Assembly (NCBI GenBank): GCA_947364365.1
Contig: CANASP010000005.1
Location: forward strand, 62,001 to 126,000
From: an uncultured Alistipes sp.
GTDB lineage: Bacteria; Bacteroidota; Bacteroidia; Bacteroidales; Rikenellaceae
DNA length: 64,000 nt
Direction: 5' to 3'
The notes under the pieces were generated by a model, which was not told the origin of the DNA, searched no databases, and saw only the letters and a list, made by a program, of their open reading frames with translations. The position numbers and the translations under genes are program-made. Positions 34,299 through 41,538 of this stretch are shown in pieces (the first letter of the stretch is position 1; each line of letters begins with the position of its first letter).

Positions 34299-36992
34299 AT
34301 GAACCCTTCGGAGATCCGGGGCCTCTCGACGCAGGAGGTCCTCCGCAGCCGCGCCGACCACGGCGATAACGTCATCACGCCGCAGGCCGAGGAGTCGGCC
34401 TGGCGGCTCCTCGCCGAGAAGTTCCGCGACCCGCTCATCCGCATCCTCATCGTCGCCGCGGCGCTCTCGCTGGCGATCGCCGTCGTCGAGCGCGACTTCA
34501 CCGAGCCCGTCGGCATCCTCTGCGCCATCGTCCTGGCCACGGGGGTGGGATTCTGGTTCGAATGGGATGCCCGCTGCCGTTTCCGCCGCCTCAACCGCGT
34601 CAACGACGAGGTTCCGGTCAAGGTCCTGCGCGACGGCGCCGTCGGTGAGATCCCGCGCCGCGAGGTGGTCGTGGGCGACATCGTCTACGTCGAGAGCGGC
34701 GAGACGGTGCCGGCCGACGGCGAGATCGTGGAGGCCGTGTCGCTCAAGATCGACGAGTCGACCCTCACGGGCGAACCCGAAGTGGACAAGACGGCCGACC
34801 CCGCGCATTTCGACCCGGAGGCGACCTACCCCTCGAACATCCTGCTGCGGGGCACGCGCGTGGCCGACGGCTACGGCGCGATGCGCACGACGGCCGTGGG
34901 CGACCGCACCGAGGCGGGCCGCGTGACCGAGCAGGCCACCGTGCGCAACGACGACCCCACGCCGCTCGACAGCCAGCTCGAACGGCTCTCGAAGTGGATC
35001 GGGCGCGCGGGGATCGGTCTGGCGGCGGCGATCTTCTGCACGATGCTCGCCAAGGCGCTGCTCGTCGAGGGGCTGGCGGAGCTCCCGTGGCTCGACGCCG
35101 CGCAGCGGATCCTCCATATCTTCATGGTCTCGGTGGCGATCATCGTCATGGCCGTTCCCGAGGGGCTGCCGATGGCCATCACGCTGTCGCTGGCCATGTC
35201 GATGCGGCGCATGCTGCGCACCAACAACCTCGTCCGGCGCATGCACGCCTGCGAGACGATGGGGGCCGTGACGGTGATCTGCACCGACAAGACCGGCACG
35301 CTCACGCGCAACCGCATGCGCACCGAGGAGCTGGTGCGCTACGACGACGGGATGTCGCTGCGCGAGCTGGCCGAGACCATAGCGGCCAACTCGACGGCCC
35401 ACCTCGACGCCGAAGGGGGCATCATCGGCAACCCCACCGAGGGGGCGCTGCTGGCCTACCTGCGCGAGAAGGGCGAGGCCTACGAGACGCTGCGCGCCGG
35501 GGCCCGGATCATCGACCGCATGACCTTCTCGACCGAGCGCAAGTACATGGCCACGCTCGTCCGCAGCGGTGTGACGGGGCGCCGCCTGCTCTGCGTGAAG
35601 GGAGCCCCCGAGATCGTGCGGGCGATGTGCATCCCCGACGGGCGCGAGGAGGAGGTGGCCGCGACGCTCGCGGGCTACCAGCGGCGCGCCATGCGCACGC
35701 TGGCGCTGGCCTGGGCCGAGACCGAGGCGGCCGACTGCGCCGGGGCGATCGCGGACGGAGGCCTGCGCTTCGCCGCCGTGGCGGCGATCGCCGACCCGGT
35801 GCGCGACGACGTGCCCGAGGCCGTGGGACGCTGCCTCGGGGCGGGCATCTCGATCAAGATCGTCACGGGCGACACCGAGGCCACGGCGTGCGAGATCGCC
35901 CGCCGGATCGGATTGTGGGGCGACGCCGACGGCGCACGCAACCGCATGACCGGCACCGAGTTCGCCGCCGCGACCGACGAGGAGCTCCTCGACCGCGTGG
36001 CCGACCTCAAGATCCTCTCCCGCGCGCGGCCGCTCGACAAGCAGCGGCTCGTGCGGCTGCTGCAACGGCGCGGCGAGGTGGTGGCCGTGACGGGCGACGG
36101 GACCAACGACGCCCCGGCGCTCAACTTCGCCAACGTGGGGCTCTCGATGGGCTCGGGCACGTCGGTGGCCAAGGACGCCTCGGCCATCACGCTGCTCGAC
36201 GACTCGTTCGCCTCGATCGCCACGGCCGTCCTGTGGGGCCGCTCGCTCTACCGCAATATCCAGCGCTTCGTGCTCTTCCAGCTCACGGTCAACCTCGCGG
36301 CGATCCTCGTCTGCCTGGTCGGTGCGCTCGCCGGATCGGAGATGCCCCTCACGGTGGTGCAGATCCTCTGGGTCAACATCATCATGGACACCTTCGCGGC
36401 GATGGCCATGGCCTCGCTGCCGCCCCGCGGGGAGGTGATGGGCGAACGGCCGCGGCGGCGCGACGCCTTCATCGTCACGCCTGACATGGCCCGCACGATC
36501 TTCACGTGCGGCCTCGCGATGGCCGCGGTGCTGCTGGCCATGCTCTTCCGCTGGAGCGGCGACGCGGAGGGGCTGACGCTCCGCCGTCTGACGATATTCT
36601 TCACGACCTTCGTCTTCATGCAGTTCTGGAACATGTTCAACGCAAAGGGATTCGAGGCGCGCCGCTCGCTCTTCGCCTCGCCCCGGGGCTGCCGCGAGTT
36701 TTTCCTGATCCTGGCCCTGATCGCCGCAGGGCAATGGGCCATCGTCACCTTCGGCGGCGAGGTGTTCCGCACCGAACCCCTCGCCTGGCGCGAGTGGGCG
36801 TGGATCGTGGGCGGCACGTCGCTCATGGCCATCGGCGGCGAGGTCGTCAGGGCGCTGCGCCGGCGGACGGCGAAGGTCCTGACCGCGATCGCGGCGCTGG
36901 TGCTCCTCACCGCATCGGCAGGGGCGCAAACGACTGATTCTACAACGCTTTCGCAGCTACCCCCCCCCAACGGGCTTCATCGCACGCGCTGA
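34299..36992 (+). CDS. Calcium-translocating P-type ATPase (PMCA type)
   Basis: 897 residues, P2-type cation ATPase of the inner membrane. N-terminal cation-ATPase domain, actuator loop (IDESTLTGEPE), phosphorylation motif DKTGTLT, nucleotide domain (KGAPE), hinge GDGTNDAPALNFANVG, and TM4 MAVPEGLPMA with the P-E-G-L-P typical of calcium pumps. The protein should end near RRRTAK, but it runs on through a signal-peptide-like segment (VLTAIAALVLLTASAGA) and stops just after a C9 tract, 1-2 residues of frame away from the PAP2 gene. Start 1 bp after rodA, so it belongs to the cell-shape operon. Substrate calcium is by family, not shown. Confidence 0.92.
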   Translation: MNPSEIRGLSTQEVLRSRADHGDNVITPQAEESAWRLLAEKFRDPLIRILIVAAALSLAIAVVERDFTEPVGILCAIVLATGVGFWFEWDARCRFRRLNRVNDEVPVKVLRDGAVGEIPRREVVVGDIVYVESGETVPADGEIVEAVSLKIDESTLTGEPEVDKTADPAHFDPEATYPSNILLRGTRVADGYGAMRTTAVGDRTEAGRVTEQATVRNDDPTPLDSQLERLSKWIGRAGIGLAAAIFCTMLAKALLVEGLAELPWLDAAQRILHIFMVSVAIIVMAVPEGLPMAITLSLAMSMRRMLRTNNLVRRMHACETMGAVTVICTDKTGTLTRNRMRTEELVRYDDGMSLRELAETIAANSTAHLDAEGGIIGNPTEGALLAYLREKGEAYETLRAGARIIDRMTFSTERKYMATLVRSGVTGRRLLCVKGAPEIVRAMCIPDGREEEVAATLAGYQRRAMRTLALAWAETEAADCAGAIADGGLRFAAVAAIADPVRDDVPEAVGRCLGAGISIKIVTGDTEATACEIARRIGLWGDADGARNRMTGTEFAAATDEELLDRVADLKILSRARPLDKQRLVRLLQRRGEVVAVTGDGTNDAPALNFANVGLSMGSGTSVAKDASAITLLDDSFASIATAVLWGRSLYRNIQRFVLFQLTVNLAAILVCLVGALAGSEMPLTVVQILWVNIIMDTFAAMAMASLPPRGEVMGERPRRRDAFIVTPDMARTIFTCGLAMAAVLLAMLFRWSGDAEGLTLRRLTIFFTTFVFMQFWNMFNAKGFEARRSLFASPRGCREFFLILALIAAGQWAIVTFGGEVFRTEPLAWREWAWIVGGTSLMAIGGEVVRALRRRTAKVLTAIAALVLLTASAGAQTTDSTTLSQLPPPNGLHRTR
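36960..36968 (+). repeat. C9 homopolymer at the ATPase/PAP2 junction
   Basis: Nine C followed at once by an 8-nt spacer and hairpin-forming sequence. With ten C the ATPase and PAP2 frames would be one continuous ORF. Candidate site for slippage or -1 frameshifting. Confidence 0.75.
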
Positions 36993-37162
36993 CGCAGCGT
37001 AACGGGCGAAAAATCGTCCGGGCGGCCGCCCGGACGCTGCCCCTGCTGGCGATCGGCACGGGACTGCGGAGCTGCGACGGGGAGTTCAACACGCTGCTGC
37101 GGAGCTGGGCCCCGGGATTCCGCCACACCTACGACAACTACCTGCAATACGCCCCCGCCGCC

Positions 37163-38104
37163 GTGATGGTGGGGCTGAAAAGCTGCGGCTACCGAAGCCG
37201 CAGCGCATGGGGCCGCATGCTCGTCTCCGACGCCATCGCGGCAGGCGTGATGGCCACGGCGGTCAACGCCTGCAAATACACGGTGGCGACGATGCGCCCC
37301 GACGGCTCGACACGCAACTCCTTTCCCTCGGGACATACGGCCACGGCGTTTCTCACGGCGACGATGCTCGCCAAGGAATACGGCCCGCGCAGCCCGTGGT
37401 TCGCCGTGGGCGGCTATGCCGCGGCGACCGTCGTGGCCCTCTCGCGCCAGCTCAACAACCGCCACTGGATGAGCGACACGGTGGTCGGAGCCGGCATAGG
37501 GATCCTCGCCGCCGAGGCGGGCTACCTGCTCGCCGACCTGATCTTCGGGGAAAAGGGGCTGAACGCATTCGACCCGCTGCCGGCGATCGGACGCTACGAC
37601 CGCCCCTCGTTCTGCGGGATCGACCTCGCCGTGACGACCATAGAGGGGCGCTACGCCGCACCCGACGGACAGGAGCTGTCGTTCGGCGCGGGGGCCGCGG
37701 TCCGGGCCGAAGGGGCCTGGTTCCTCACGCCCTACCTCGGCGCGGGCGGGCGGCTGGCGCTGTCGGGCGCCGACGTGCGTCTCGGCGGCCGCTACGCGGG
37801 CAAGCTGGAGACGCTGTCGGCCACGGCCGGGCTCTACCTCTCGTGCCCGCCGGCAGAACGCTGGCGCCTGGGGGCGAGGGTCGCGGCCGGGTGGGAACGC
37901 TCGCTGGCGTGCACGACGCCGGCCGGGCGGATCGGCGGCCGCGACGGGCTGGCATTCGGCACGGGGATCGCCGCGACCTGCATCGCCGGGGAGCGCGTCG
38001 GCATACGCCTCGCGCTGGACTACGACCTCTCGCCCGCGGCGGTGACGGGCGGCGGACGACTCCACCGGCTGTCGCTGGGAGTGGGCGTCGTGGCGATGTT
38101 CTGA
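37163..38104 (+). CDS. PAP2-family phosphatase with C-terminal beta-barrel region
   Basis: At least 313 residues. PAP2/acid-phosphatase motifs: KYTVATMRPDG (motif 1), PSGHTATAF (motif 2) and SRQLNNRHWMSD (motif 3, catalytic His). After residue 140 the protein becomes beta-rich (for example GIDLAVTTIEGRY, GAGAAVRAEGAWFLTPYLGAG, RLALDYDLSPAAV, RLSLGVGVVAMF) like an eight-stranded outer-membrane barrel. The matching frame is open upstream to 36938 and reads plausible protein (RTLPLLAIGTGLRSCDG), but contains no ATG, GTG or TTG, so the true N-terminus probably lies in the ATPase frame across the C9 tract. Probable substrate: a lipid or undecaprenyl phosphate, unproven. Confidence 0.82.
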   Translation: MMVGLKSCGYRSRSAWGRMLVSDAIAAGVMATAVNACKYTVATMRPDGSTRNSFPSGHTATAFLTATMLAKEYGPRSPWFAVGGYAAATVVALSRQLNNRHWMSDTVVGAGIGILAAEAGYLLADLIFGEKGLNAFDPLPAIGRYDRPSFCGIDLAVTTIEGRYAAPDGQELSFGAGAAVRAEGAWFLTPYLGAGGRLALSGADVRLGGRYAGKLETLSATAGLYLSCPPAERWRLGARVAAGWERSLACTTPAGRIGGRDGLAFGTGIAATCIAGERVGIRLALDYDLSPAAVTGGGRLHRLSLGVGVVAMF

Positions 38105-38192
38105 CGCGGAGGCTGCCGGGCCCGCGGACACGCCTACGCGACCGGCGGCGACACCGCGCGGCACGGCACGGCACGTATGGCGCACGGACGAC

Positions 38193-38225
38193 AAAACGGG
38201 TCCGGCCTTTCGAGGCCGGACCCGC
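38193..38225 (-). terminator. Intrinsic terminator after DUF4840 gene
   Basis: Leftward hairpin CGGGTCCGGCC/GGCCGGACCCG followed by TTTT on the minus strand; it also separates the convergent PAP2 gene. Confidence 0.85.
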
Positions 38226-38246
38226 TTGCATTACGCAGAGGTCGCG

Positions 38247-38837
38247 CTACTGCTTGCGGACGGTGAACCGCAGCTCGTTGACCAGGTCGAACGGCGCCCC
38301 GGCCGACGCCCCCTCGCCCAGCTGGCACTGCGTCGTGCGGAGCGCGAAGGTCAGCACCCCCTCCCCGGTATAGCGGAGCGTGTCGGGGGCCTCGATGGTG
38401 ATGAGCACCACGAGCACGCCGCCCACGTCGAGGCGCAGCACGGGGGTCGTGAGCGCGGCGGTCAGCGTCTCGCTGTCGGCTGTCGGCGTGCCGATCGGTG
38501 CGGCGTAGGTGATCTTGCCGAGCATGGGGAGCAGCCCTGCGGCACCCTCCTCGCCCACCAGCGCCTTCACGAGCGTCGCGGCGGGGAACTCGGGGAAGAG
38601 CACCTCGCCGTTCTCGACTCGCAGGTCGACGGCGACGCCGCGCTCGGGCACGGGCGCGGGGTTCAGGTCGCTCGGCGCGGGAGTGAAGTCGAACGTACCG
38701 ACGTAGGAGCCCTCCAGGTCGGCGAGGGTCAGGGGCGCGGCCGGCTTCTCGTCGTCGCTGCATGCGGCGACGAATGCCGCGGAGCACAGAAGCGCTGCGA
38801 AGAGCGCCTTGCGGAGGAGTTTTTCGATCGTGTTCAT
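38247..38837 (-). CDS. DUF4840-type surface lipoprotein
   Basis: 196 residues. Type II signal peptide (ALFAALLCSAAFVAAC) with the lipid-accepting Cys followed by SDDE, matching the Bacteroidetes lipoprotein export signal, so surface display is likely. The rest is a small beta-rich domain with LEGSYVGTFDFTPAP at the start and LRYTGEGVLTFALRT near the end, resembling DUF4840 proteins; function unknown. Start at Met 38837 directly before the signal peptide. Upstream, 164 bp away, begins a 10-bp minisatellite. A weak promoter candidate (TTACTTTG, reading leftward) lies near 38863-38870. Confidence 0.75.
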   Translation of the reverse strand: MNTIEKLLRKALFAALLCSAAFVAACSDDEKPAAPLTLADLEGSYVGTFDFTPAPSDLNPAPVPERGVAVDLRVENGEVLFPEFPAATLVKALVGEEGAAGLLPMLGKITYAAPIGTPTADSETLTAALTTPVLRLDVGGVLVVLITIEAPDTLRYTGEGVLTFALRTTQCQLGEGASAGAPFDLVNELRFTVRKQ

Positions 38838-39000
38838 GTCGTTTTTCTTTTGATCCGGCACAAAGTAAAACGACACGGCGGACCGATGCAAATCGATTCA
38901 ACGGAGCCGGGGATTCCGACAATGGAAAGGCGGTTTTTCATCACGGGACGGAGAGCGGGAAACCGGGAAACGGGCCCGATGCGGCCGCCGGCCCGCCGGA

Positions 39001-39170
39001 AGGCAACGGAAGGCAACGGGGAACAACGGGAGGCAACGGGGAGCACCGGAAGGCACCGGAAAGCACCGGAAGGCACCGGGAAGCAACGGGAGGCAACGGG
39101 AGGCAACGGGAGGCAACGGGAGGCAACGGGAGGCAACGGGAGGCACCGGGAGGCAACGGGGAGCACCGGC
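39001..39170. repeat. 10-bp purine-rich minisatellite, 17 units
   Basis: Unit AGGCAACGGG repeats in exact 10-bp register for 170 bp, with variants AGGCACCGGA and GAGCACCGGA in the left half and five perfect units in a row on the right. Lies in the 389-bp spacer between the DUF4840 gene and gdhA; the spacer contains no gene. Confidence 0.9.
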
Positions 39171-39172
39171 AC

Positions 39173-39203
39173 AAAAAAGGCCGCGCCCCTCGTGGAGCGC
39201 GGC
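39173..39203 (-). terminator. Intrinsic terminator after gdhA
   Basis: Leftward hairpin GGCCGCGC/GCGCGGCC with a short loop, followed by six T on the minus strand; abuts the minisatellite. Confidence 0.85.
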
Positions 39204-39226
39204 CCGCGGTTGGCGATCGAACGGGG

Positions 39227-40564
39227 TTAGAGAATACCCTGCTCGACCATCGACTTGGCGACCTTCATAAAGCCGGCGATGTTGGCGCCCTTCATGTAGT
39301 TGATGTAGCCGTCCTTCTCGGTGCCGTATTCGAGGCAGGCCGAGTGGATCGACGACATGATCTGGTGCAGCTTGGCGTCGACCTCCTCGGCCGTCCAGCC
39401 CAGCTTCTGCGAGTTCTGCGTCATTTCGAGACCCGACGTGGCGACACCGCCGGCGTTGACCGCCTTACCAGGACCGTAGGGGATCTTGGCGGCGATGAAG
39501 GCGTCGATGGCCTCGGGGCGGCAACCCATGTTCGAGACCTCGGCGACGATCTTCACGCCGTTGGCCAGCAGCTGCTTGGCATCCTCGCCGCCCAGCTCGT
39601 TCTGCGTGGCGCAGGGCATGGCGATGTCGACCTTGACCTCCCAGGGCTTGCGGCCGGCGAAGAACTGCGAGCCGGGGAACTTGTCGGCATAGGGAGCCAC
39701 CACGTCGTTGTTCGACGCGCGCAGCTCGAGCATGTAGGCGATCTTCTCGGCGTCGAGGCCGGCGGGATCGTAGATGTAGCCGTCGGGACCCGAGATCGTC
39801 ACGACCTTGGCGCCCAGCTCGGTGGCCTTCGTCGCGGCACCCCAGGCCACGTTGCCGAAGCCCGAGATGGCGATCGTCTGGCCCTTGATGTCCATGCCGG
39901 CCTTTTCGAGCATCTGGCGCAGGAAGTAGACGGCGCCGAAGCCCGTGGCCTCGGGACGGATGAGCGAGCCGCCGTAGGTCATGCCCTTGCCCGTCAGGAC
40001 GCCCGTGTTCTCGCGCGCCAGCTTGCGGTACATGCCGTAGAGGTAGCCGATCTCGCGGCCGCCCACGCCGATGTCACCGGCCGGAACGTCGGTCTCGGGG
40101 CCGATATGGCGCCACAGCTCGGTCATGAAGGCCTGGCAGAAGCGCATCACCTCACGGTCGGACTTGCCCTTGGGGTTGAAGTCCGAGCCGCCCTTGGCGC
40201 CGCCCATCGGGAGCGTCGTCAAAGCGTTCTTGAAGATCTGCTCGAAACCGAGGAACTTGAGGATCGAGGGGTTGACCGAGGGGTGGAAACGCAGGCCGCC
40301 CTTGTAGGGGCCGATGGCGTTGTTGAACTGGAAACGGTAACCGGTGTTGACCTGCACCTCGCCGCGGTCGTCGACCCAGACGACCTTGAAGGTGAACGAG
40401 CGGTCGGGCTCGACGATACGCTCGGCGATGCGGTTGGCCTCGAACTCGGGGTGACGGTTGTAGGCCTCCTCGACGGTCATGAGCACCTCGCGTACGGCCT
40501 GAAGGTATTCGCTCTCGCCCGGGTGCTTGCGCTCGAGCTCGGTCATCAGTTTGTTAACATCCAT
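39227..40564 (-). CDS. gdhA: NADP-specific glutamate dehydrogenase
   Basis: 445 residues, hexameric family I enzyme that makes glutamate from 2-oxoglutarate and ammonia. Motifs: GYRFQFNNAIGPYKGGLRFHP, GFEQIFKNALTTLPMGGAKGGSDF with the catalytic Lys, GVGGREIGYLYG, GKGMTYGGSLIRPEATGFG, and Rossmann AISGFGNVAWGAA. Length and motifs fit the ammonia-assimilating NADP form. Start at Met 40564 about 35 bp from a -7 box; the longer frame extends into repetitive DNA. Confidence 0.97.
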   Translation of the reverse strand: MDVNKLMTELERKHPGESEYLQAVREVLMTVEEAYNRHPEFEANRIAERIVEPDRSFTFKVVWVDDRGEVQVNTGYRFQFNNAIGPYKGGLRFHPSVNPSILKFLGFEQIFKNALTTLPMGGAKGGSDFNPKGKSDREVMRFCQAFMTELWRHIGPETDVPAGDIGVGGREIGYLYGMYRKLARENTGVLTGKGMTYGGSLIRPEATGFGAVYFLRQMLEKAGMDIKGQTIAISGFGNVAWGAATKATELGAKVVTISGPDGYIYDPAGLDAEKIAYMLELRASNNDVVAPYADKFPGSQFFAGRKPWEVKVDIAMPCATQNELGGEDAKQLLANGVKIVAEVSNMGCRPEAIDAFIAAKIPYGPGKAVNAGGVATSGLEMTQNSQKLGWTAEEVDAKLHQIMSSIHSACLEYGTEKDGYINYMKGANIAGFMKVAKSMVEQGIL

Positions 40565-40598
40565 AGTGTTTTGAAGTTTTTGGGTTGCTTTACTGTTA

Positions 40599-40606
40599 CA
40601 AATATA
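40599..40606 (-). promoter_or_regulatory. gdhA promoter, -7 box TATATTTG
   Basis: TAnnTTTG match reading leftward, 35 bp before the gdhA ATG, at the edge of the repetitive spacer. Confidence 0.7.
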
Positions 40607-40710
40607 ACAATATTTCCGATAGAGTGTAATCCGGCGACGTTTTTTTTCGAAAAAAGAGGAGAGACGGGAGCGAAGCGGAGGTGAAGCGACCGCATTCGGC
40701 ACGGCCGGGC

Positions 40711-40893
40711 TCGGGAGGTCGTGGCGGGAGGCCTTGGGGGGGGGTAGTGACGGGAGATCATGGCGGGAGATCATGGTGGGAGGCGGTGACGGGAGGTCGT
40801 GGCGGGAGATCATGGCGGGAGGAGGGAGGAGGGAGGCAGTGACGGGAGGTCGTGGCGGGAGACATGGCGGGAGACATGGCGGGAGGCGGTGAC
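40711..40893. repeat. 13-bp degenerate minisatellite upstream of gdhA
   Basis: Units of the form GGCGGGAGATCAT and GACGGGAGGTCGT repeat about ten times, interrupted by a G9 run at 40736-40744 and a GGGAGGA triplet block. The + strand is purine-rich with many GGG runs. It starts 147 bp upstream of the gdhA ATG. Confidence 0.8.
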
Positions 40894-40979
40894 TCCTTCG
40901 GGAGCCGGCGGGCCGCAGCCTCCTCCCGGCGAAGGCCCGCAACTTCGCTCTCCGCCCGTTGCCTTCCTTCGCAGGCTGC
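40891..40979 (-). repeat. Double-hairpin intergenic element, copy at 40.9 kb
   Basis: Reading leftward: GCAGCCT...AGGCTGC outer stem, inner GCGAAGG/CCTTCGC stem and CGGGAGG bulge (40915-40979), then hairpin 2 GGCTCC/GGAGTC with a CGAA loop (40891-40906). The inner stem differs from other copies by paired changes (GGAGG/CCTCC to GAAGG/CCTTC). Confidence 0.65.
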
Positions 40980-41013
40980 GACCCGAATGCGAAGACGATC
41001 CGACAGCGAAATA

Positions 41014-41103
41014 GCGGCTCGAAGAGCCGCACAGCCCGCAGCCGCCCCCGGGCGGAGGGCTGTTTTATTCGCAAGCGCTCGCAAAACAGCCTCCGCCGGC
41101 TGC
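41014..41103 (-). repeat. Double-hairpin intergenic element, copy at 41.0 kb
   Basis: Reading leftward: GCAGCC/GGCTGC outer stem, CGGAGG/CCTCCG inner stem, extended here by CTGTTTT/AAAACAG, with a CCCGGGGGC bulge (41038-41103), then hairpin 2 GCGGCTC/GAGCCGC with a TTC loop (41014-41030). Confidence 0.7.
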
Positions 41104-41160
41104 GTGCTCGCAAATTCGCTTTTATCTGCGCATCAATCCGCAACGAATTATGCCGAATAG

Positions 41161-41251
41161 TGCGGCTCTTCGAGCCGCACAGAGAGCAGCCACCCGGCGC
41201 GAAGGGCTGCATTCTCTCGCATCCGCCCGGAAAACACCCTCCGCCGGCTGC
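41161..41251 (-). repeat. Double-hairpin intergenic element, copy at 41.2 kb
   Basis: Reading leftward: GCAGCC/GGCTGC outer stem, GCGGAGGG/CCCTTCGC inner stem with one G-U, GCCGGGT bulge (41186-41251), then hairpin 2 TGCGGCTC/GAGCCGCA with a GAA loop (41161-41179). Confidence 0.7.
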
Positions 41252-41264
41252 GGACTGACAGGCC

Positions 41265-41339
41265 CTCAACGCAATCCGGCCCGACCTCCCTCCCGGATTT
41301 TCGATTTCAGAGAAGCAGATTTGCGCTTAAACGAAGCAA
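41265..41339. repeat. Long direct repeat, copy 1
   Basis: About 74 bp, nearly identical to 41382-41455. Shared content includes CAACGCAATCCGGCCCGACC near the left end and GCAGATTTGCGCTTAAACG near the right end. Confidence 0.85.
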
Positions 41340-41381
41340 AGCGCGGTGGGGATTTTCGACAGATCGCGGAGCAGGTTTCGA

Positions 41382-41455
41382 CTCAACGCAATCCGGCCCG
41401 ACCTCCCTCCCGGATTTCCGATTTTAGAGGAGCAGATTTGCGCTTAAACGAAGCG
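41382..41455. repeat. Long direct repeat, copy 2
   Basis: Second copy, 117 bp after the first, differing at only a few positions in its middle. Its right end runs straight into the hairpin at 41455. Confidence 0.85.
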
Positions 41456-41498
41456 GGACGCGGATGGGTAGTACCGAAGTACGTCCCATTCGCGCCCC
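41455..41498. repeat. 20-bp inverted repeat with CGAA loop
   Basis: GGGACGCGGATGGGTAGTAC faces GTACGTCCCATTCGCGCCCC across CGAA; 17 of 20 positions pair, one as G-U. There is no T-run on either side, so it is not a normal terminator, although it lies 40 bp beyond the yebC stop. The whole spacer 40607-41538 consists of repeats and hairpins and holds no gene. Confidence 0.75.
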
Positions 41499-41538
41499 GC
41501 GAGAGCAAGTGCGAAGATGCCCTATAAAATCGAAAAGC

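Noticed and set aside
39001-39170. CRISPR-like array
   Set aside because: Units are contiguous 10-bp repeats with no spacers, and no cas genes are in the window.
40620-41269. A 235-codon N-terminal extension of glutamate dehydrogenase
   Set aside because: It translates the minisatellite and hairpin spacer; the family starts at Met 40564 and a -7 box lies between.
41265-41455. CRISPR or integron array from the two 74-bp repeats
   Set aside because: Only two copies, separated by 43 bp, with no integrase or cas gene nearby; xerC at 9.5 kb is a housekeeping recombinase.
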